A stretch of DNA of 64,000 nucleotides. It comes from Bdellovibrionota bacterium. Lineage in GTDB: Bacteria; Bdellovibrionota_C; UBA2361; JAFLCA01. The notes beneath the pieces were generated by a model. That model did not search any database. It was given only the letters and a program-made list of their open reading frames with translations, and was not told the origin of the DNA. Location of the stretch: the NCBI GenBank assembly GCA_030584005.1, contig CP129486.1, forward strand, positions 499,556 to 563,555. Direction: 5' to 3'. The translations under genes and the position numbers were made by a program. The first letter of the stretch is position 1; every line of letters begins with the position of its first letter. Below, one piece after another: positions 35,526-45,124 of this stretch.

Positions 35526-36659
35526 ATGACAAGCAGTGTTCTCACCAATGACTTCGTGAAGCTGTGGAATCAGATTGCTTCTGCGGCCCATGAGGCGCTT
35601 GAACGAGTGGGGCAAAGCGGTCAAGTTATTCTCGGGAACGAGGTGGCAAGTTTCGAGCGGGAAATCGCCCAACGGACGAGTAGACTACATGGTATCGGAG
35701 TAGCGAATGGACTTGAGGCCATTGAAATTGCACTCGTCGCAGCTGGTCTAAAACCCGGTGATGGGGTCATCACAACCCCCATGAGTGCGTTTGCCACAAC
35801 CCTGGCTATTGTGCGTGCGCAGGGGGTTCCAATATTTGTCGATGTAGATAAGGAAGGTCTAATAGATTTGTCGCTAGTTCCAGTCGCTGTTGGTAGCCAT
35901 CCTCACGCCAGATTCATAGTACCTGTTCATCTCTACGGCTTCCCTCTTAATCTTGCTGACCTCAAAGAAGTCTGCCTTCGGCACAAACTCGTATGCGTAG
36001 AAGATTGTGCCCAGGCACTTGGTGCCACTTGGAACGATGAAGTTGTTGGGTCCGTTGGTTGCTCAGCTGCTTTAAGCTTTTATCCGACCAAGAATCTTGG
36101 TGCCCTTGGTGACGCCGGTGCAATTGTAACTAGCGATCACAGAATGAATGAATGTATCCGTTCTTTGCGCGATTACGGACAAACAGGTAAGTATAAACAT
36201 GACCTCCTCGGCTATAACAGCAGGCTTGACGAGGTGCATGCTGCGATTTTGCTTACTGCTCTATTGCCCTCACTTGACAAGTGGACTGGACGAAGAAGAG
36301 AGATCGCGCATGCGTATTTGAGCGGCATACAAAACCATCATATTCGAATCCCTACCCCACCACGTGAGTCCAATCCGGTATGGCACTTGTTTCCGGTCCT
36401 TGTGCATCAACCACTTCGAGATGAGTTCCGTTCCTTCCTCTCCCAACGGAATATTATGACAGGGGTGCACTATCCTTTCCTAGCTTGTGACCAACCAGCG
36501 ATGCGAGATATTAGATTCGGTACTGTGGGTTCACTAACAAATGCAAGACGATTTGCGGCAGAGCAAGTCTCGCTACCGATTCATCCCTTTCTTACTGATG
36601 AAGAGATAGAACACGTTGTAACTGAGGTAAACTCATGGAATCCAGTGCAGGGGTCTTAA
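35526..36659 (+). CDS. DegT/DnrJ/EryC1 sugar aminotransferase (FdtB/QdtB-like)
   Basis: 377-residue PLP enzyme that aminates a dTDP-3-keto-6-deoxyhexose at C3. The PLP lysine is in SFYPTKNLGALGDAG (about residue 189), with the Asp/Gln of VEDCAQALGA that hold the cofactor and the GYNSRLDEVHAAIL motif. The neighbouring fused gene at 37583 supplies the two other steps of this pathway (ketoisomerase and acetyltransferase), supporting FdtB/QdtB over other members. Its end overlaps the GT2 gene by 25 bases. The ATG at 35526 has no strong ribosome site. Confidence 0.9.
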   Translation: MTSSVLTNDFVKLWNQIASAAHEALERVGQSGQVILGNEVASFEREIAQRTSRLHGIGVANGLEAIEIALVAAGLKPGDGVITTPMSAFATTLAIVRAQGVPIFVDVDKEGLIDLSLVPVAVGSHPHARFIVPVHLYGFPLNLADLKEVCLRHKLVCVEDCAQALGATWNDEVVGSVGCSAALSFYPTKNLGALGDAGAIVTSDHRMNECIRSLRDYGQTGKYKHDLLGYNSRLDEVHAAILLTALLPSLDKWTGRRREIAHAYLSGIQNHHIRIPTPPRESNPVWHLFPVLVHQPLRDEFRSFLSQRNIMTGVHYPFLACDQPAMRDIRFGTVGSLTNARRFAAEQVSLPIHPFLTDEEIEHVVTEVNSWNPVQGS

Positions 36660-37570
36660 TAATACCAGTATATCGCAGCGCGAGTGGTATCCCCCAACTC
36701 CTCGAACGCTTAAAGGAGATTGTTGCAGCTGCCCCCGTGAAACTATCTTGTATGTTTGTCATAGATGGGAGCCCCGACCAGGCAAAAGAAATTCTGGTCC
36801 GTGATCTTCCGTCCGCCGGACTTCGAGGAAAGATTGTAACTTTATCTCGAAATTTTGGAGCATTTGAGGCTATACGAGCGGGATTACAGCTGGCAGAGGG
36901 TGACTACTTTGCGATTATGGCTGCCGACTGTCAGGAACCTGCGTCACTGATGATCGATTTTTTCAGAGTTCTTCATAAAGATGAAGCCGATCTTGTACTT
37001 GGCCAGCGTGAAAAGCGAGAAGATCCGTTGATGTCTGTTCTACCCGCTAGTATTTTTTGGCGCCTCTTTCGTCGAATTGCCATTTCGTCGGCGCCAGCCT
37101 CAGGGATAGACGTATTCGGATGTAATCGCCGCGTGCGAGACACCCTTGTTTCAATGCATGAACTAAACTCCTCATTGATCGGTATGCTACTGTGGGTAGG
37201 ATACCGTCGTAAAATGATCGGATACGAACGACAATCAAGGGCTTCGGGACGCTCTTCGTGGACCTTTAGCAAAAAGTTTAAGTATTTTGCAGATAGTCTC
37301 TACGGATTCTCCGATCTTCCCATTCGTCTTCTGACCCTGCTTGGAGTTGTGGGACTGCTATTCAGTATAGTTCTTACTTTGGTTACTGTGTTCGCTAAAG
37401 TGACCGGTATCATACCCATCCCCGGTTATGCAGCAACCATATCGGTTGTTTCCTTATTTGGGGGCCTTAACTGCTTTGGACTAGGCATTTTAGGCGGTTA
37501 TCTGTGGCGTACATTTGAGAATACGAAGGGACGCCCTTTGTACATAGTGAACGATGTAATCGAGTTTTGA
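36635..37570 (+). CDS. GtrB/DPM1-like family 2 glycosyltransferase
   Basis: 311 residues. GT2 catalytic domain with LIIPVYRSASGIPQLL, VIDGSPDQ and the DxD-like IMAADCQEP, then basic RASGRSSWTF typical of polyprenyl-phosphate glycosyltransferases, and two C-terminal membrane helices (about 225-247 and 262-290). These enzymes load a sugar onto undecaprenyl-phosphate at the cytosolic face, giving the donor used by GT-C enzymes outside. It therefore fits as donor supplier for the polytopic proteins around it. It overlaps the aminotransferase gene by 25 bases. Confidence 0.88.
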   Translation: MESSAGVLIIPVYRSASGIPQLLERLKEIVAAAPVKLSCMFVIDGSPDQAKEILVRDLPSAGLRGKIVTLSRNFGAFEAIRAGLQLAEGDYFAIMAADCQEPASLMIDFFRVLHKDEADLVLGQREKREDPLMSVLPASIFWRLFRRIAISSAPASGIDVFGCNRRVRDTLVSMHELNSSLIGMLLWVGYRRKMIGYERQSRASGRSSWTFSKKFKYFADSLYGFSDLPIRLLTLLGVVGLLFSIVLTLVTVFAKVTGIIPIPGYAATISVVSLFGGLNCFGLGILGGYLWRTFENTKGRPLYIVNDVIEF

Positions 37571-37582
37571 TCGAGAGTATGC

Positions 37583-38542
37583 ATGAAACATTTCCAGCAC
37601 GATAAAGCATTGGTGGAGACCGAGCATATTGGTGAACGGACACGAATTTGGGCTTTCGCCCATATCCTCCCTGGGGCTGTTATAGGAACAGACTGCAACA
37701 TCTGTGATCATACATTTATTGAGAACGATGTGTTGTTAGGCGATCGCGTTACGGTGAAGTGTGGGGTGTCCTTGTGGGACGGTATGCGCATCGAAGATGA
37801 TGTGTTTATAGGCCCATCCGCTGTATTTTGTAACGATCGATTTCCACGTAGTAGATGCCACGATAGCCCGCTTCTCAGAACTATCGTAGAAAAGGGAGCT
37901 TCAATTGGTGCAGGCGCGGTGCTGTTGCCTGGCATACGCATCGGTCGCTACGCCATGGTAGGTGCCGGGGCCGTCGTAACATCTGACGTGCCGGCATACG
38001 CTATTGTTGTTGGTAACCCAGCCGCAATCATAGGTTACTGCGAAACTGAGAAGTTTGGTTTCAAGGATGCCACAGGTGGGGGATGTGACATGCCTAAGGC
38101 CACGACTGGAAAGCTCGCGCCTTCAAATTCAGGCGCATCCATTCATACTACGAAACTTATCAGGGATCTGCGAGGCAACCTCATCGCTTGGGAACATCCG
38201 AAGGATCTGCCCTTTACTCCACAACGAACTTTTATTGTCTACGACGTCCCATCTCGAAAGGTACGCGGCGCCCATGCACACCGGACTCTACATCAATTTC
38301 TTGTGGTGCTGCGTGGGTCGATTAATATTCTTGTCGACAATGGATCGCATCGAGATGATTTCCTTTTAGATTCACCAGATACAGGATTGCATATCCCTCC
38401 AAAAACTTGGGCAATTCAATACAACCACTCGAGAGATGCAATGCTTCTTGTCATGGCATCAGCCCAATATGATGCGGCAGACTACATTCGAGAATATGAC
38501 GATTTCCTGGAGTATATAAACCCCAACACCCGCAAGACTTGA
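37583..38542 (+). CDS. Fused hexapeptide acetyltransferase and dTDP-hexose ketoisomerase (WxcM/FdtC-FdtA type)
   Basis: 319 residues, two domains. Residues 1-160 are a left-handed beta-helix acyltransferase (IGTDCNICDHTFIEN, VFIGPSAVFCNDRFPR, IGAGAVLLPGIRIG). Residues about 190-319 are a cupin-type 3,4-ketoisomerase of the FdtA/QdtA group (RGNLIAWEHPKDLPF, YDVPSRKVRGAHAHRTLHQFLVVL). Together with the aminotransferase this makes a dTDP-3-acetamido-3,6-dideoxyhexose (Fuc3NAc or Qui3NAc). WxcM of Xanthomonas has this fusion. rmlA and rmlB, which supply dTDP-4-keto-6-deoxyglucose, are not in the window. Confidence 0.9.
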   Translation: MKHFQHDKALVETEHIGERTRIWAFAHILPGAVIGTDCNICDHTFIENDVLLGDRVTVKCGVSLWDGMRIEDDVFIGPSAVFCNDRFPRSRCHDSPLLRTIVEKGASIGAGAVLLPGIRIGRYAMVGAGAVVTSDVPAYAIVVGNPAAIIGYCETEKFGFKDATGGGCDMPKATTGKLAPSNSGASIHTTKLIRDLRGNLIAWEHPKDLPFTPQRTFIVYDVPSRKVRGAHAHRTLHQFLVVLRGSINILVDNGSHRDDFLLDSPDTGLHIPPKTWAIQYNHSRDAMLLVMASAQYDAADYIREYDDFLEYINPNTRKT

Positions 38543-38565
38543 CGGCCTTTTCACCTTTGGTACTT

Positions 38566-41193
38566 ATGAAAATGGTCGTTCTCACCTTGCTTTTCATAGC
38601 CATAGTATTCGCTACGCTGCATATCACGTCAAACTCGTGGCTGCTTATCGCCCTGGCGCTCACGCTCGCGCTCTGGGCACGCCAGAGTTCAGAGTATGGC
38701 CGTTTCGTTTCAATTCCACCGCTCGAGAACCACAACTCCCAGCTTCTATATAAAAAAGCAATTTTGGGGGTCGTTGCGATTGCCCTCGTCACTGGCGCAA
38801 ATGTACTTTTGGTACACAATTGGGGCGGGTCGGCAACAATAGCATGGTTAGCGGGGCTGGTCGTACTAGCCTCCTGTGGGGTCGGCTCGTCCAAGCATTG
38901 CGATAGGTTAAGCCATCTTCAACGAGCTCTTCTTGTCGTCATTGTCGGCGCTGCATTGCTCTTGCGTTACATTTTCGCCGATGGCGTCGCAATTCATCAC
39001 TTCGAGGCGATCTGGGGACTCGATATACTCGCCATTTTAAATGGAAACGTGCGGAGCCCATTCACATGGATAGGCGATTTCCCAAGTAACATGCCCTCTT
39101 TTTTGATGCTGCTTCCTTGGAGCATTATCCGTCACGATCCAACGGTGCTTCGCAATTACACTATTTTTTACGGGGCATTAGCTGTCATTCCACTTTTTTT
39201 TGTTGTCCGACTGCTTACCTCTCATCCATTTGGAGCTTTTGCAGCCATATGCGCGTGGACCTTCTCGATGTGGACCGTTAACGAAGCCTCTCATTTTTGC
39301 AATTTTTCGATATATCAATTGCTTCACCTCTGCGGTCTCTGGGCGGTTTTGCGAGGTGTTGCCAGCGGGAGTTCGCGCGCCACGATCGTTGGCGGCCTTA
39401 TCTTTGGAGTGCTGTTAGACATGCTGTATGTGCAGATGTCCGCATTCCTCTGCGTGATAGGTATGTACTGCGCAGGTTTCTTTTCGGCCGGCGCCATCAC
39501 ACGTAGAACGTACACGCTGCATCTTATCTTATTCGTCGTCGCATTGGCCATTGCTGCATCGCCAACAGCAACACGATACCTATTTCTTGATGCGCATCTC
39601 TTTATACGACATGAATCCGCTATACAGTTCAAGGAAGCGAGTGGGCTCGGGCAAACGGCCGACCAGGGCTTGCTATCGGCAACGTTGCTAAAAACGGCAC
39701 AGCTTATTCAAACGTATTTTTTATCGAGCAGCTTTGAGGAGCAACGTGCATTCTTCCACGAGCCTTATTGGCCACCGCTCCTTGATCAAGCCGCAGTTGT
39801 CACTGCCTGTATTGGCGTCATGGTTTTGGCACTACGCCCGCTATCGCCGATTACCATCTTACTATTTCTTTCGTTTGCCCTTATGTTTGCGCCCGTGTTG
39901 TTACGTCCCGCGAGTTATTACCGGCTGAGCGCTACAGCACCAGTGCTCTTTGTATTTGTCGGTATTGGTGCGGCGTCTCTCTTTCGCATTCTCCAATCAA
40001 TCTCATTTTCACGGCGCTGGGTTGCCTGGATTGGGGGTGCCGTAGGACTGGGCCTTTTCGCGCATGTGGCTATACGACAGAACCTGATGCTTTTCATGGA
40101 AAGTCGGGCGCGGAAGCTGGAAATGTCGTCTCAAATGTATGGGTTGGGGGGCGCAGAGACCCTGGGACGCATGATTACTTCTGCGGCTGACGATTGTGCC
40201 GTAATTGTTTCGGGGCCTGCACGTGAGTTGAAAACGATTGAGTTCTTTTCATATCTTGCCGGAGACCGCGTTCCCTCTCTCTTGTTGCTGGACTTTCGGG
40301 ACTTACCGCAATTCATACTTACATCTGAGAAGAGAAATTTGTGCATGTATTCGTCATTTGGTGGCGAGGGACTGCATCCGTCGCGAGTAATGAAGTTAGT
40401 GGAGGATTTATTTCCCGGGGGCATGCAACGAATTATAGAGCACCGCTTCGCTCCCAACGACAAAACAAGACCATTTGGGTTGAGTTACATGGTCGCTATA
40501 GATTCTTCAGATGGAGTCCCAGTTACCTCCTCGGCGTATTCGCTCTTCATACCTGAAACTGCCATTTACGATGTACTGATGGACATAAGAAACTCACAAA
40601 CACGTCCGACGCTCTTGCTCCATGGCGAGCTTCCGCTACAGAATACGATATTAACCAAAGGGTATGAGCCGCTCATCTGGGGCGACAAGAATAATCAAGC
40701 ATTCGCAATTGATCTTGTCCCCAAGTCTGCATTGTCGAGGCCACTGCCAACTCATGCCGCCGTTCTTCTTCCGTTTCACCAAAGTCCCTTTCAACTGAGC
40801 GCCAAAATGCGCTCAGATGCATTGTTTGAACATCGAACGGTCAAAGCATCATCCGAATCACTAAGTCTACTGTGCGATTCAACGACGATTCAACTTCTCT
40901 GGAATGCAAGCTCCTTCCATATGCAGGGGGTTATACAACCGAAGGCCTCAGGCGACTACCATATACAGATTCAAGGTGACGTGCCTGTTGACCTTGTCAT
41001 TAACGGTACGCTTATGGTTAGCCATTCCGGTGAGGAGTTTACCACAAACGCGCCCTTGCCATGGAGTGCAACGGCGAACGAATCGTATCTAGTGGAAGTG
41101 CGCTCGCATCCAATGGATAGGCGACCCCACTGTCTGTACGTAAAATGGAAAGCGCCACAGACATCTGAATTCTTTGATTTTGGAGTACAATAA
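38566..41193 (+). CDS. GT-C-like membrane protein with C-terminal PA14-like domain
   Basis: 875 residues from ATG 38566; TTG 38539 overlaps the preceding stop. About 13 membrane helices, with an acidic first-loop region near HHFEAIWGLDILA and a luminal loop, then a soluble part. Residues from about 790 form a beta-rich module ASGDYHIQIQGDVPVDLVIN, then a late YLVEVRS and LYVKWKAP, which is the ordering of PA14 sugar-binding domains. It may bind the acceptor glycan at the periplasmic surface. Last of the plus-strand run; codon use looks AT-richer than in the housekeeping genes. Confidence 0.72.
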   Translation: MKMVVLTLLFIAIVFATLHITSNSWLLIALALTLALWARQSSEYGRFVSIPPLENHNSQLLYKKAILGVVAIALVTGANVLLVHNWGGSATIAWLAGLVVLASCGVGSSKHCDRLSHLQRALLVVIVGAALLLRYIFADGVAIHHFEAIWGLDILAILNGNVRSPFTWIGDFPSNMPSFLMLLPWSIIRHDPTVLRNYTIFYGALAVIPLFFVVRLLTSHPFGAFAAICAWTFSMWTVNEASHFCNFSIYQLLHLCGLWAVLRGVASGSSRATIVGGLIFGVLLDMLYVQMSAFLCVIGMYCAGFFSAGAITRRTYTLHLILFVVALAIAASPTATRYLFLDAHLFIRHESAIQFKEASGLGQTADQGLLSATLLKTAQLIQTYFLSSSFEEQRAFFHEPYWPPLLDQAAVVTACIGVMVLALRPLSPITILLFLSFALMFAPVLLRPASYYRLSATAPVLFVFVGIGAASLFRILQSISFSRRWVAWIGGAVGLGLFAHVAIRQNLMLFMESRARKLEMSSQMYGLGGAETLGRMITSAADDCAVIVSGPARELKTIEFFSYLAGDRVPSLLLLDFRDLPQFILTSEKRNLCMYSSFGGEGLHPSRVMKLVEDLFPGGMQRIIEHRFAPNDKTRPFGLSYMVAIDSSDGVPVTSSAYSLFIPETAIYDVLMDIRNSQTRPTLLLHGELPLQNTILTKGYEPLIWGDKNNQAFAIDLVPKSALSRPLPTHAAVLLPFHQSPFQLSAKMRSDALFEHRTVKASSESLSLLCDSTTIQLLWNASSFHMQGVIQPKASGDYHIQIQGDVPVDLVINGTLMVSHSGEEFTTNAPLPWSATANESYLVEVRSHPMDRRPHCLYVKWKAPQTSEFFDFGVQ

Positions 41194-41250
41194 TCAAACG
41201 AGGCAACGGGCACCGACGCTAATGCTGTGGCCAGGATCCCAAAAACTAAC

Positions 41251-43110
41251 TTATCTACCTGTCCAGTCTTTCCGACCCACCTCAATCAACGACTCTTCCA
41301 ATCTCTTAACCACAGACATCGCAATAAGGCTATTTCCGTAGTCAGTACAGTGACCGTATGTCGCGGTGAATCTGTCAACAAATAGATCGCTGTACGGCCG
41401 TGTGGCCAAGGCATTATTAAAATTCGATTCATTTTCAATCAATATCACATCCGGACTGTCCGCAAAGATCTCTCGGAGATTATCCAACGGAAGTGTGGGG
41501 TATTGCATGGCGGCCAGACGCGCTCCCGAAGCACGCACCTGCTTAAGGATTTCTTTATAGTAATGCGCAGTGAAATTCATCGTGGGGGCCTCATCGCCCA
41601 ACCACACTAACAGCCCCCGCATTAGATCGTTAGAGTAAACTCCGTTACGGTTTACGAGCAGTGAAATTGCTTGCTGACGCGTCGCTAATCCCGGAGTAAA
41701 CTCTCCAACATTGTCGAGAAGTCCCCCTTCTACCATGTCTTCGTAGATTTCTAGAGCTCTACTATAATTACCCAACTCTAGCTCTATTGAAGCAAGAGTT
41801 TCGTGAAGCAGTATCGCCGTTGGAAACTTTCTCAAAGCGGTGTGAAGTGTTTCCTTGGCGTCCCTAATATTCTGACGATTTCTCAAATAAAAAGCATAAT
41901 CAGCCCAGCATTGAAATGTACAACTACTTGCTTGGAGAGATTGTTTGTACGCCTTTTCAATCTCGTCCTCGGGTCCGCACCTTTGAAAGAACTGAGCTGC
42001 ACGCTGCCAAGCACCATAGAGATCGGGCAGCCGCTTAGGCAGCCCTTCGAATAAATCACGCACGATTTCGCAATTCTCGTGCGTAGCTCCGTTTACCAGC
42101 GTGAGAATCGTGTCGAAGAACTTTATTTCGTTCTGCTCAAGTTTGAGGGCCTTTAATGACGACTCCAATGCTAGCTTTTCATATTCATTTGAGCGCTGCC
42201 CGTTTGGCATCAATAACACACGTGCATGCGTATCGTACAAGGTTGCACTGGAAGGAAATGCTTCTATGCCTGCGGAGATAATCTCGATGGACTTAGTAAA
42301 GTCCCCCATCGCGAAATTCGTGATGTACGCGACTTCAGCATACAACCCCGGGGTAGGGGCATGCACGGTAATCGCATTGAATACCGCAACACCGGCATAC
42401 TTGTAGTTGCTGTGCATGCACTGGAACAGCAAACTACGAATCTCCTGGAACCCTTCGGGGGAAGAAATTTTGTTCCCAAGATCTAGTGGGATGCCACTAT
42501 TCACTTTATGTGTTATTTCTCGACACTTCTCGTCTATTACATCTTCGTTCACATCAGCGAGCGCTTCCGCGGGAGCGACCACCATCTCGGCACGCTGTTC
42601 GAACTTCTGCCCAACCACCCGAAGGAGCCGGCTTATCAATTGATAACTGCGTGATCGCGCAATCGGAGTCGGAAGGAATTCAGGCGGAGAGAACACAAGT
42701 GCATTACCCTTATCATTCGTTCCCACCATCCCAATGACCAGGTGCGGCCGATAGGTCTTCAGCCACTTGGGGATTTCGCGCGCTATTACCGATGAATTGA
42801 TGCCTGCTCGTCCCAGATTAAACACTTGAAAGCGTTTTTCAGGATGCCTCGCCATCAACAACTCTTCCACCTGTTGCGGCCACGACTTATTTGCACCGAT
42901 GCCTTCAGTTGTCGACTCCCCAATAGCCAGAATTCTATAGGTGTCGGTCCCCACAACGTACGAAGCATATCGGCCATCTCGGGTTGACTGTAGCGCAATG
43001 GAACAAAGGTTAAGTGTCAGTTCAAGGAGCGCAAAAGCTACCACTACACCAAACATCACGAACGCAAGTCGAATGGCAACGCAGCGCGCCACCTCTGAAA
43101 CTAATCGCAT
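41251..43110 (-). CDS. Membrane-anchored SGNH hydrolase-like protein with TPRs
   Basis: 619 residues from ATG 43110 (GTG 43131 is an alternative). N-terminal membrane anchor (about 12-35), then SGNH motifs: block I GESTTEG (about 62-68), block III GTND (near 131) and a late GHCTDYGN holding the catalytic His. Between them lie helical repeats of tetratricopeptide type (several A..L.....P spaced patterns, about 200-430). SGNH proteins deacetylate or esterify cell-surface glycans, so it may modify the glycan made here. It starts within about 25 bases after tkt on the same strand. Confidence 0.8.
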   Translation of the reverse strand: MRLVSEVARCVAIRLAFVMFGVVVAFALLELTLNLCSIALQSTRDGRYASYVVGTDTYRILAIGESTTEGIGANKSWPQQVEELLMARHPEKRFQVFNLGRAGINSSVIAREIPKWLKTYRPHLVIGMVGTNDKGNALVFSPPEFLPTPIARSRSYQLISRLLRVVGQKFEQRAEMVVAPAEALADVNEDVIDEKCREITHKVNSGIPLDLGNKISSPEGFQEIRSLLFQCMHSNYKYAGVAVFNAITVHAPTPGLYAEVAYITNFAMGDFTKSIEIISAGIEAFPSSATLYDTHARVLLMPNGQRSNEYEKLALESSLKALKLEQNEIKFFDTILTLVNGATHENCEIVRDLFEGLPKRLPDLYGAWQRAAQFFQRCGPEDEIEKAYKQSLQASSCTFQCWADYAFYLRNRQNIRDAKETLHTALRKFPTAILLHETLASIELELGNYSRALEIYEDMVEGGLLDNVGEFTPGLATRQQAISLLVNRNGVYSNDLMRGLLVWLGDEAPTMNFTAHYYKEILKQVRASGARLAAMQYPTLPLDNLREIFADSPDVILIENESNFNNALATRPYSDLFVDRFTATYGHCTDYGNSLIAMSVVKRLEESLIEVGRKDWTGR

Positions 43111-43135
43111 ACCAAAACCAGAATGCCCCACAGAA

Positions 43136-45124
43136 CTACGGAACGTTCAAATCGCCAACAATTCTTGCGTAAACTGCTGACACTGATAATCCTAACTCCT
43201 TCGCCAACACCTCCGCCGGAGCCGATGCGCCGAATCTATCAATGCCTATGCGCACGCCGTCGAGCCCTACGATGCGCTCCCAGCCCATGGTGATACCAGC
43301 CTCCAACGACACTTTGCGAGCCCGAGGCGGTATAAGCGCTGCCCGCTTGGCGTCGTCGAGCTTAAGGAACAGCTCCATACAGGGCATCGAGACAACACGC
43401 GCCGCTTTCCCCGCGGCCTTGAGCTTTGCGGCTACCTCGACAGCCAAGGACACCTCAGATCCCGTAGCCACAAGGATTAAATCACTTACCTCCTCCCCCG
43501 AAACAATATATGCACCGTTTAGTATTTCGTCAGGGTTAAATCCTGGTCGACGCTCCAGTGCTGGAAGATTCTGGCGGGTAAACAGCAGCGCGCTCGGTCC
43601 ATGCTGATGCGAAAGCGCGGCATAGTAACTCATAGCAACCTCGATGCCGTCCGCGGGACGAAACACCAAAAGATTCGGGATCGCGCGCAGCGCCATCGCA
43701 TGCTCCACGGGCTGATGGGTCGGCCCGTCCTCACCAAGATAGACGCTGTCATGGGTGAAGATAAAAAGCGTCTGTAGTTCCGAAAGTGCGGCAAGCCTTA
43801 GGGTCGGCCGCATGTAGTCAGAGAACGTAAGGAATGTCGCGGTAAAGGGTACCCAGGCGCGACTATAAGCAAGCCCGTTTGCCACCGCCCCCATGCCGTG
43901 CTCCCTCACCCCAAACCTCAAATTTCGCCCCTTGAAACTCTCCGCCTGAATTTCAGGCGATCCTTTGATACTCGTCTTCGTGGAGGGCTCCAGATCCGCG
44001 CTCCCGCCAATAAAGAAGGGAACCTTTCTGGCGATAGTTTGAATGGCTTGCCCGGAAAGATTACGAGTCGCGTCCTTCTTTGGTTCCTTGAAGGTCGCCA
44101 AAAGCTCCTGTTTCAAATCTCCCGGCAAGGTGCGAGAAAGCTGGGTTTTGAGCTTGGCAGCCAGCTCGCCATTCTGCTTGACCCAGGCAGAGAAACGCTC
44201 CTCGTACCCGCCCACATACCTGCGCTTCTCTTCTATGAGATCCGCTAAGAAAGCCTTCACTTCTTCAGGGATGAAGAAGCTCTTGTCCGATGGCCAGCCC
44301 AAGTTCTCTTTAGTCTTCTTTAACTCATCCGCGCCCAGTGGAGACCCGTGTACATCAAAGTGCCCGGCTTTGTTCGGACTTCCGAAGCCGATCGTCGTAC
44401 GCGCGCATATAATCTTAGGACGGTCTTGAACTTTGAGTGCTTCATCCATGCATTGCGAGAACGCTCGCATATCGTGGCCGTCAACTGAGGCCGCCCACCA
44501 TCCCATAGCCTCAAAGCGCTTCGGAATATCTTCCGAGAAGCACACTGAGGTCGGACCAGCCAGGCTAATCTTATTGTCGTCGTATACCCATATAAGATTG
44601 TTGAGCGCGAGGTGGCCGGCGATTGAGGCTGACTCGGAGGAAATCCCCTCCATGAGGTCTCCATCACTCACCAGCGCAATCACTCGATGGTCGAAAAGCT
44701 CGGCACCATATTCGGCTGCAAGGAGCTTTCCAGAAAGCGCCATGCCCACCGAGTTCCCGGTGCCCTGCCCAAGCGGGCCGGTAGTAGCCTCAACCCCTGG
44801 GGTTACCCCAAACTCAGGATGTCCAGGGGTTTTGCTTCCCCACTGTCGAAAGCTCTTCACCTCTTCAAGGGAAAGGTCGTAACCGAAGAGGTGCAACAAT
44901 GCGTATATGAGCGCACAGCCATGTCCTGCGGACAGGACAAAGCGGTCTCGGTTGGCCCAACTTGGATTTCTTGGATCAAATCGGAGGTACTTAGCCCATA
45001 GCACCGTAGCAAAGTCCGCAGCACCAAGTGGCAAACCCGGGTGACCTGAATTGGCCTTTTCAACCGCATCAACCGCAAGCATCCGTACCGTTAGTGCCAC
45101 CCGCTCCAGCTTCGAAAAGTCCAT
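43136..45124 (-). CDS. tkt: Transketolase
   Basis: 662 residues from ATG 45124, which has GAGGTGG upstream; an earlier in-frame start at 45211 is less likely. TPP-dependent two-carbon transfer in the pentose phosphate pathway. Motifs: NSGHPGLPLGAADFATVLW at the N-terminus, the TPP site SDGDLMEGISSESAS, GEDGPTHQPVEH with the catalytic-type His, and FVATFLTF-like AWVPFTATFLTFSDY. All three domains are present. It is followed closely by the SGNH/TPR gene and preceded by the gap with the noncoding RNA candidate. Confidence 0.95.
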   Translation of the reverse strand: MDFSKLERVALTVRMLAVDAVEKANSGHPGLPLGAADFATVLWAKYLRFDPRNPSWANRDRFVLSAGHGCALIYALLHLFGYDLSLEEVKSFRQWGSKTPGHPEFGVTPGVEATTGPLGQGTGNSVGMALSGKLLAAEYGAELFDHRVIALVSDGDLMEGISSESASIAGHLALNNLIWVYDDNKISLAGPTSVCFSEDIPKRFEAMGWWAASVDGHDMRAFSQCMDEALKVQDRPKIICARTTIGFGSPNKAGHFDVHGSPLGADELKKTKENLGWPSDKSFFIPEEVKAFLADLIEEKRRYVGGYEERFSAWVKQNGELAAKLKTQLSRTLPGDLKQELLATFKEPKKDATRNLSGQAIQTIARKVPFFIGGSADLEPSTKTSIKGSPEIQAESFKGRNLRFGVREHGMGAVANGLAYSRAWVPFTATFLTFSDYMRPTLRLAALSELQTLFIFTHDSVYLGEDGPTHQPVEHAMALRAIPNLLVFRPADGIEVAMSYYAALSHQHGPSALLFTRQNLPALERRPGFNPDEILNGAYIVSGEEVSDLILVATGSEVSLAVEVAAKLKAAGKAARVVSMPCMELFLKLDDAKRAALIPPRARKVSLEAGITMGWERIVGLDGVRIGIDRFGASAPAEVLAKELGLSVSAVYARIVGDLNVP

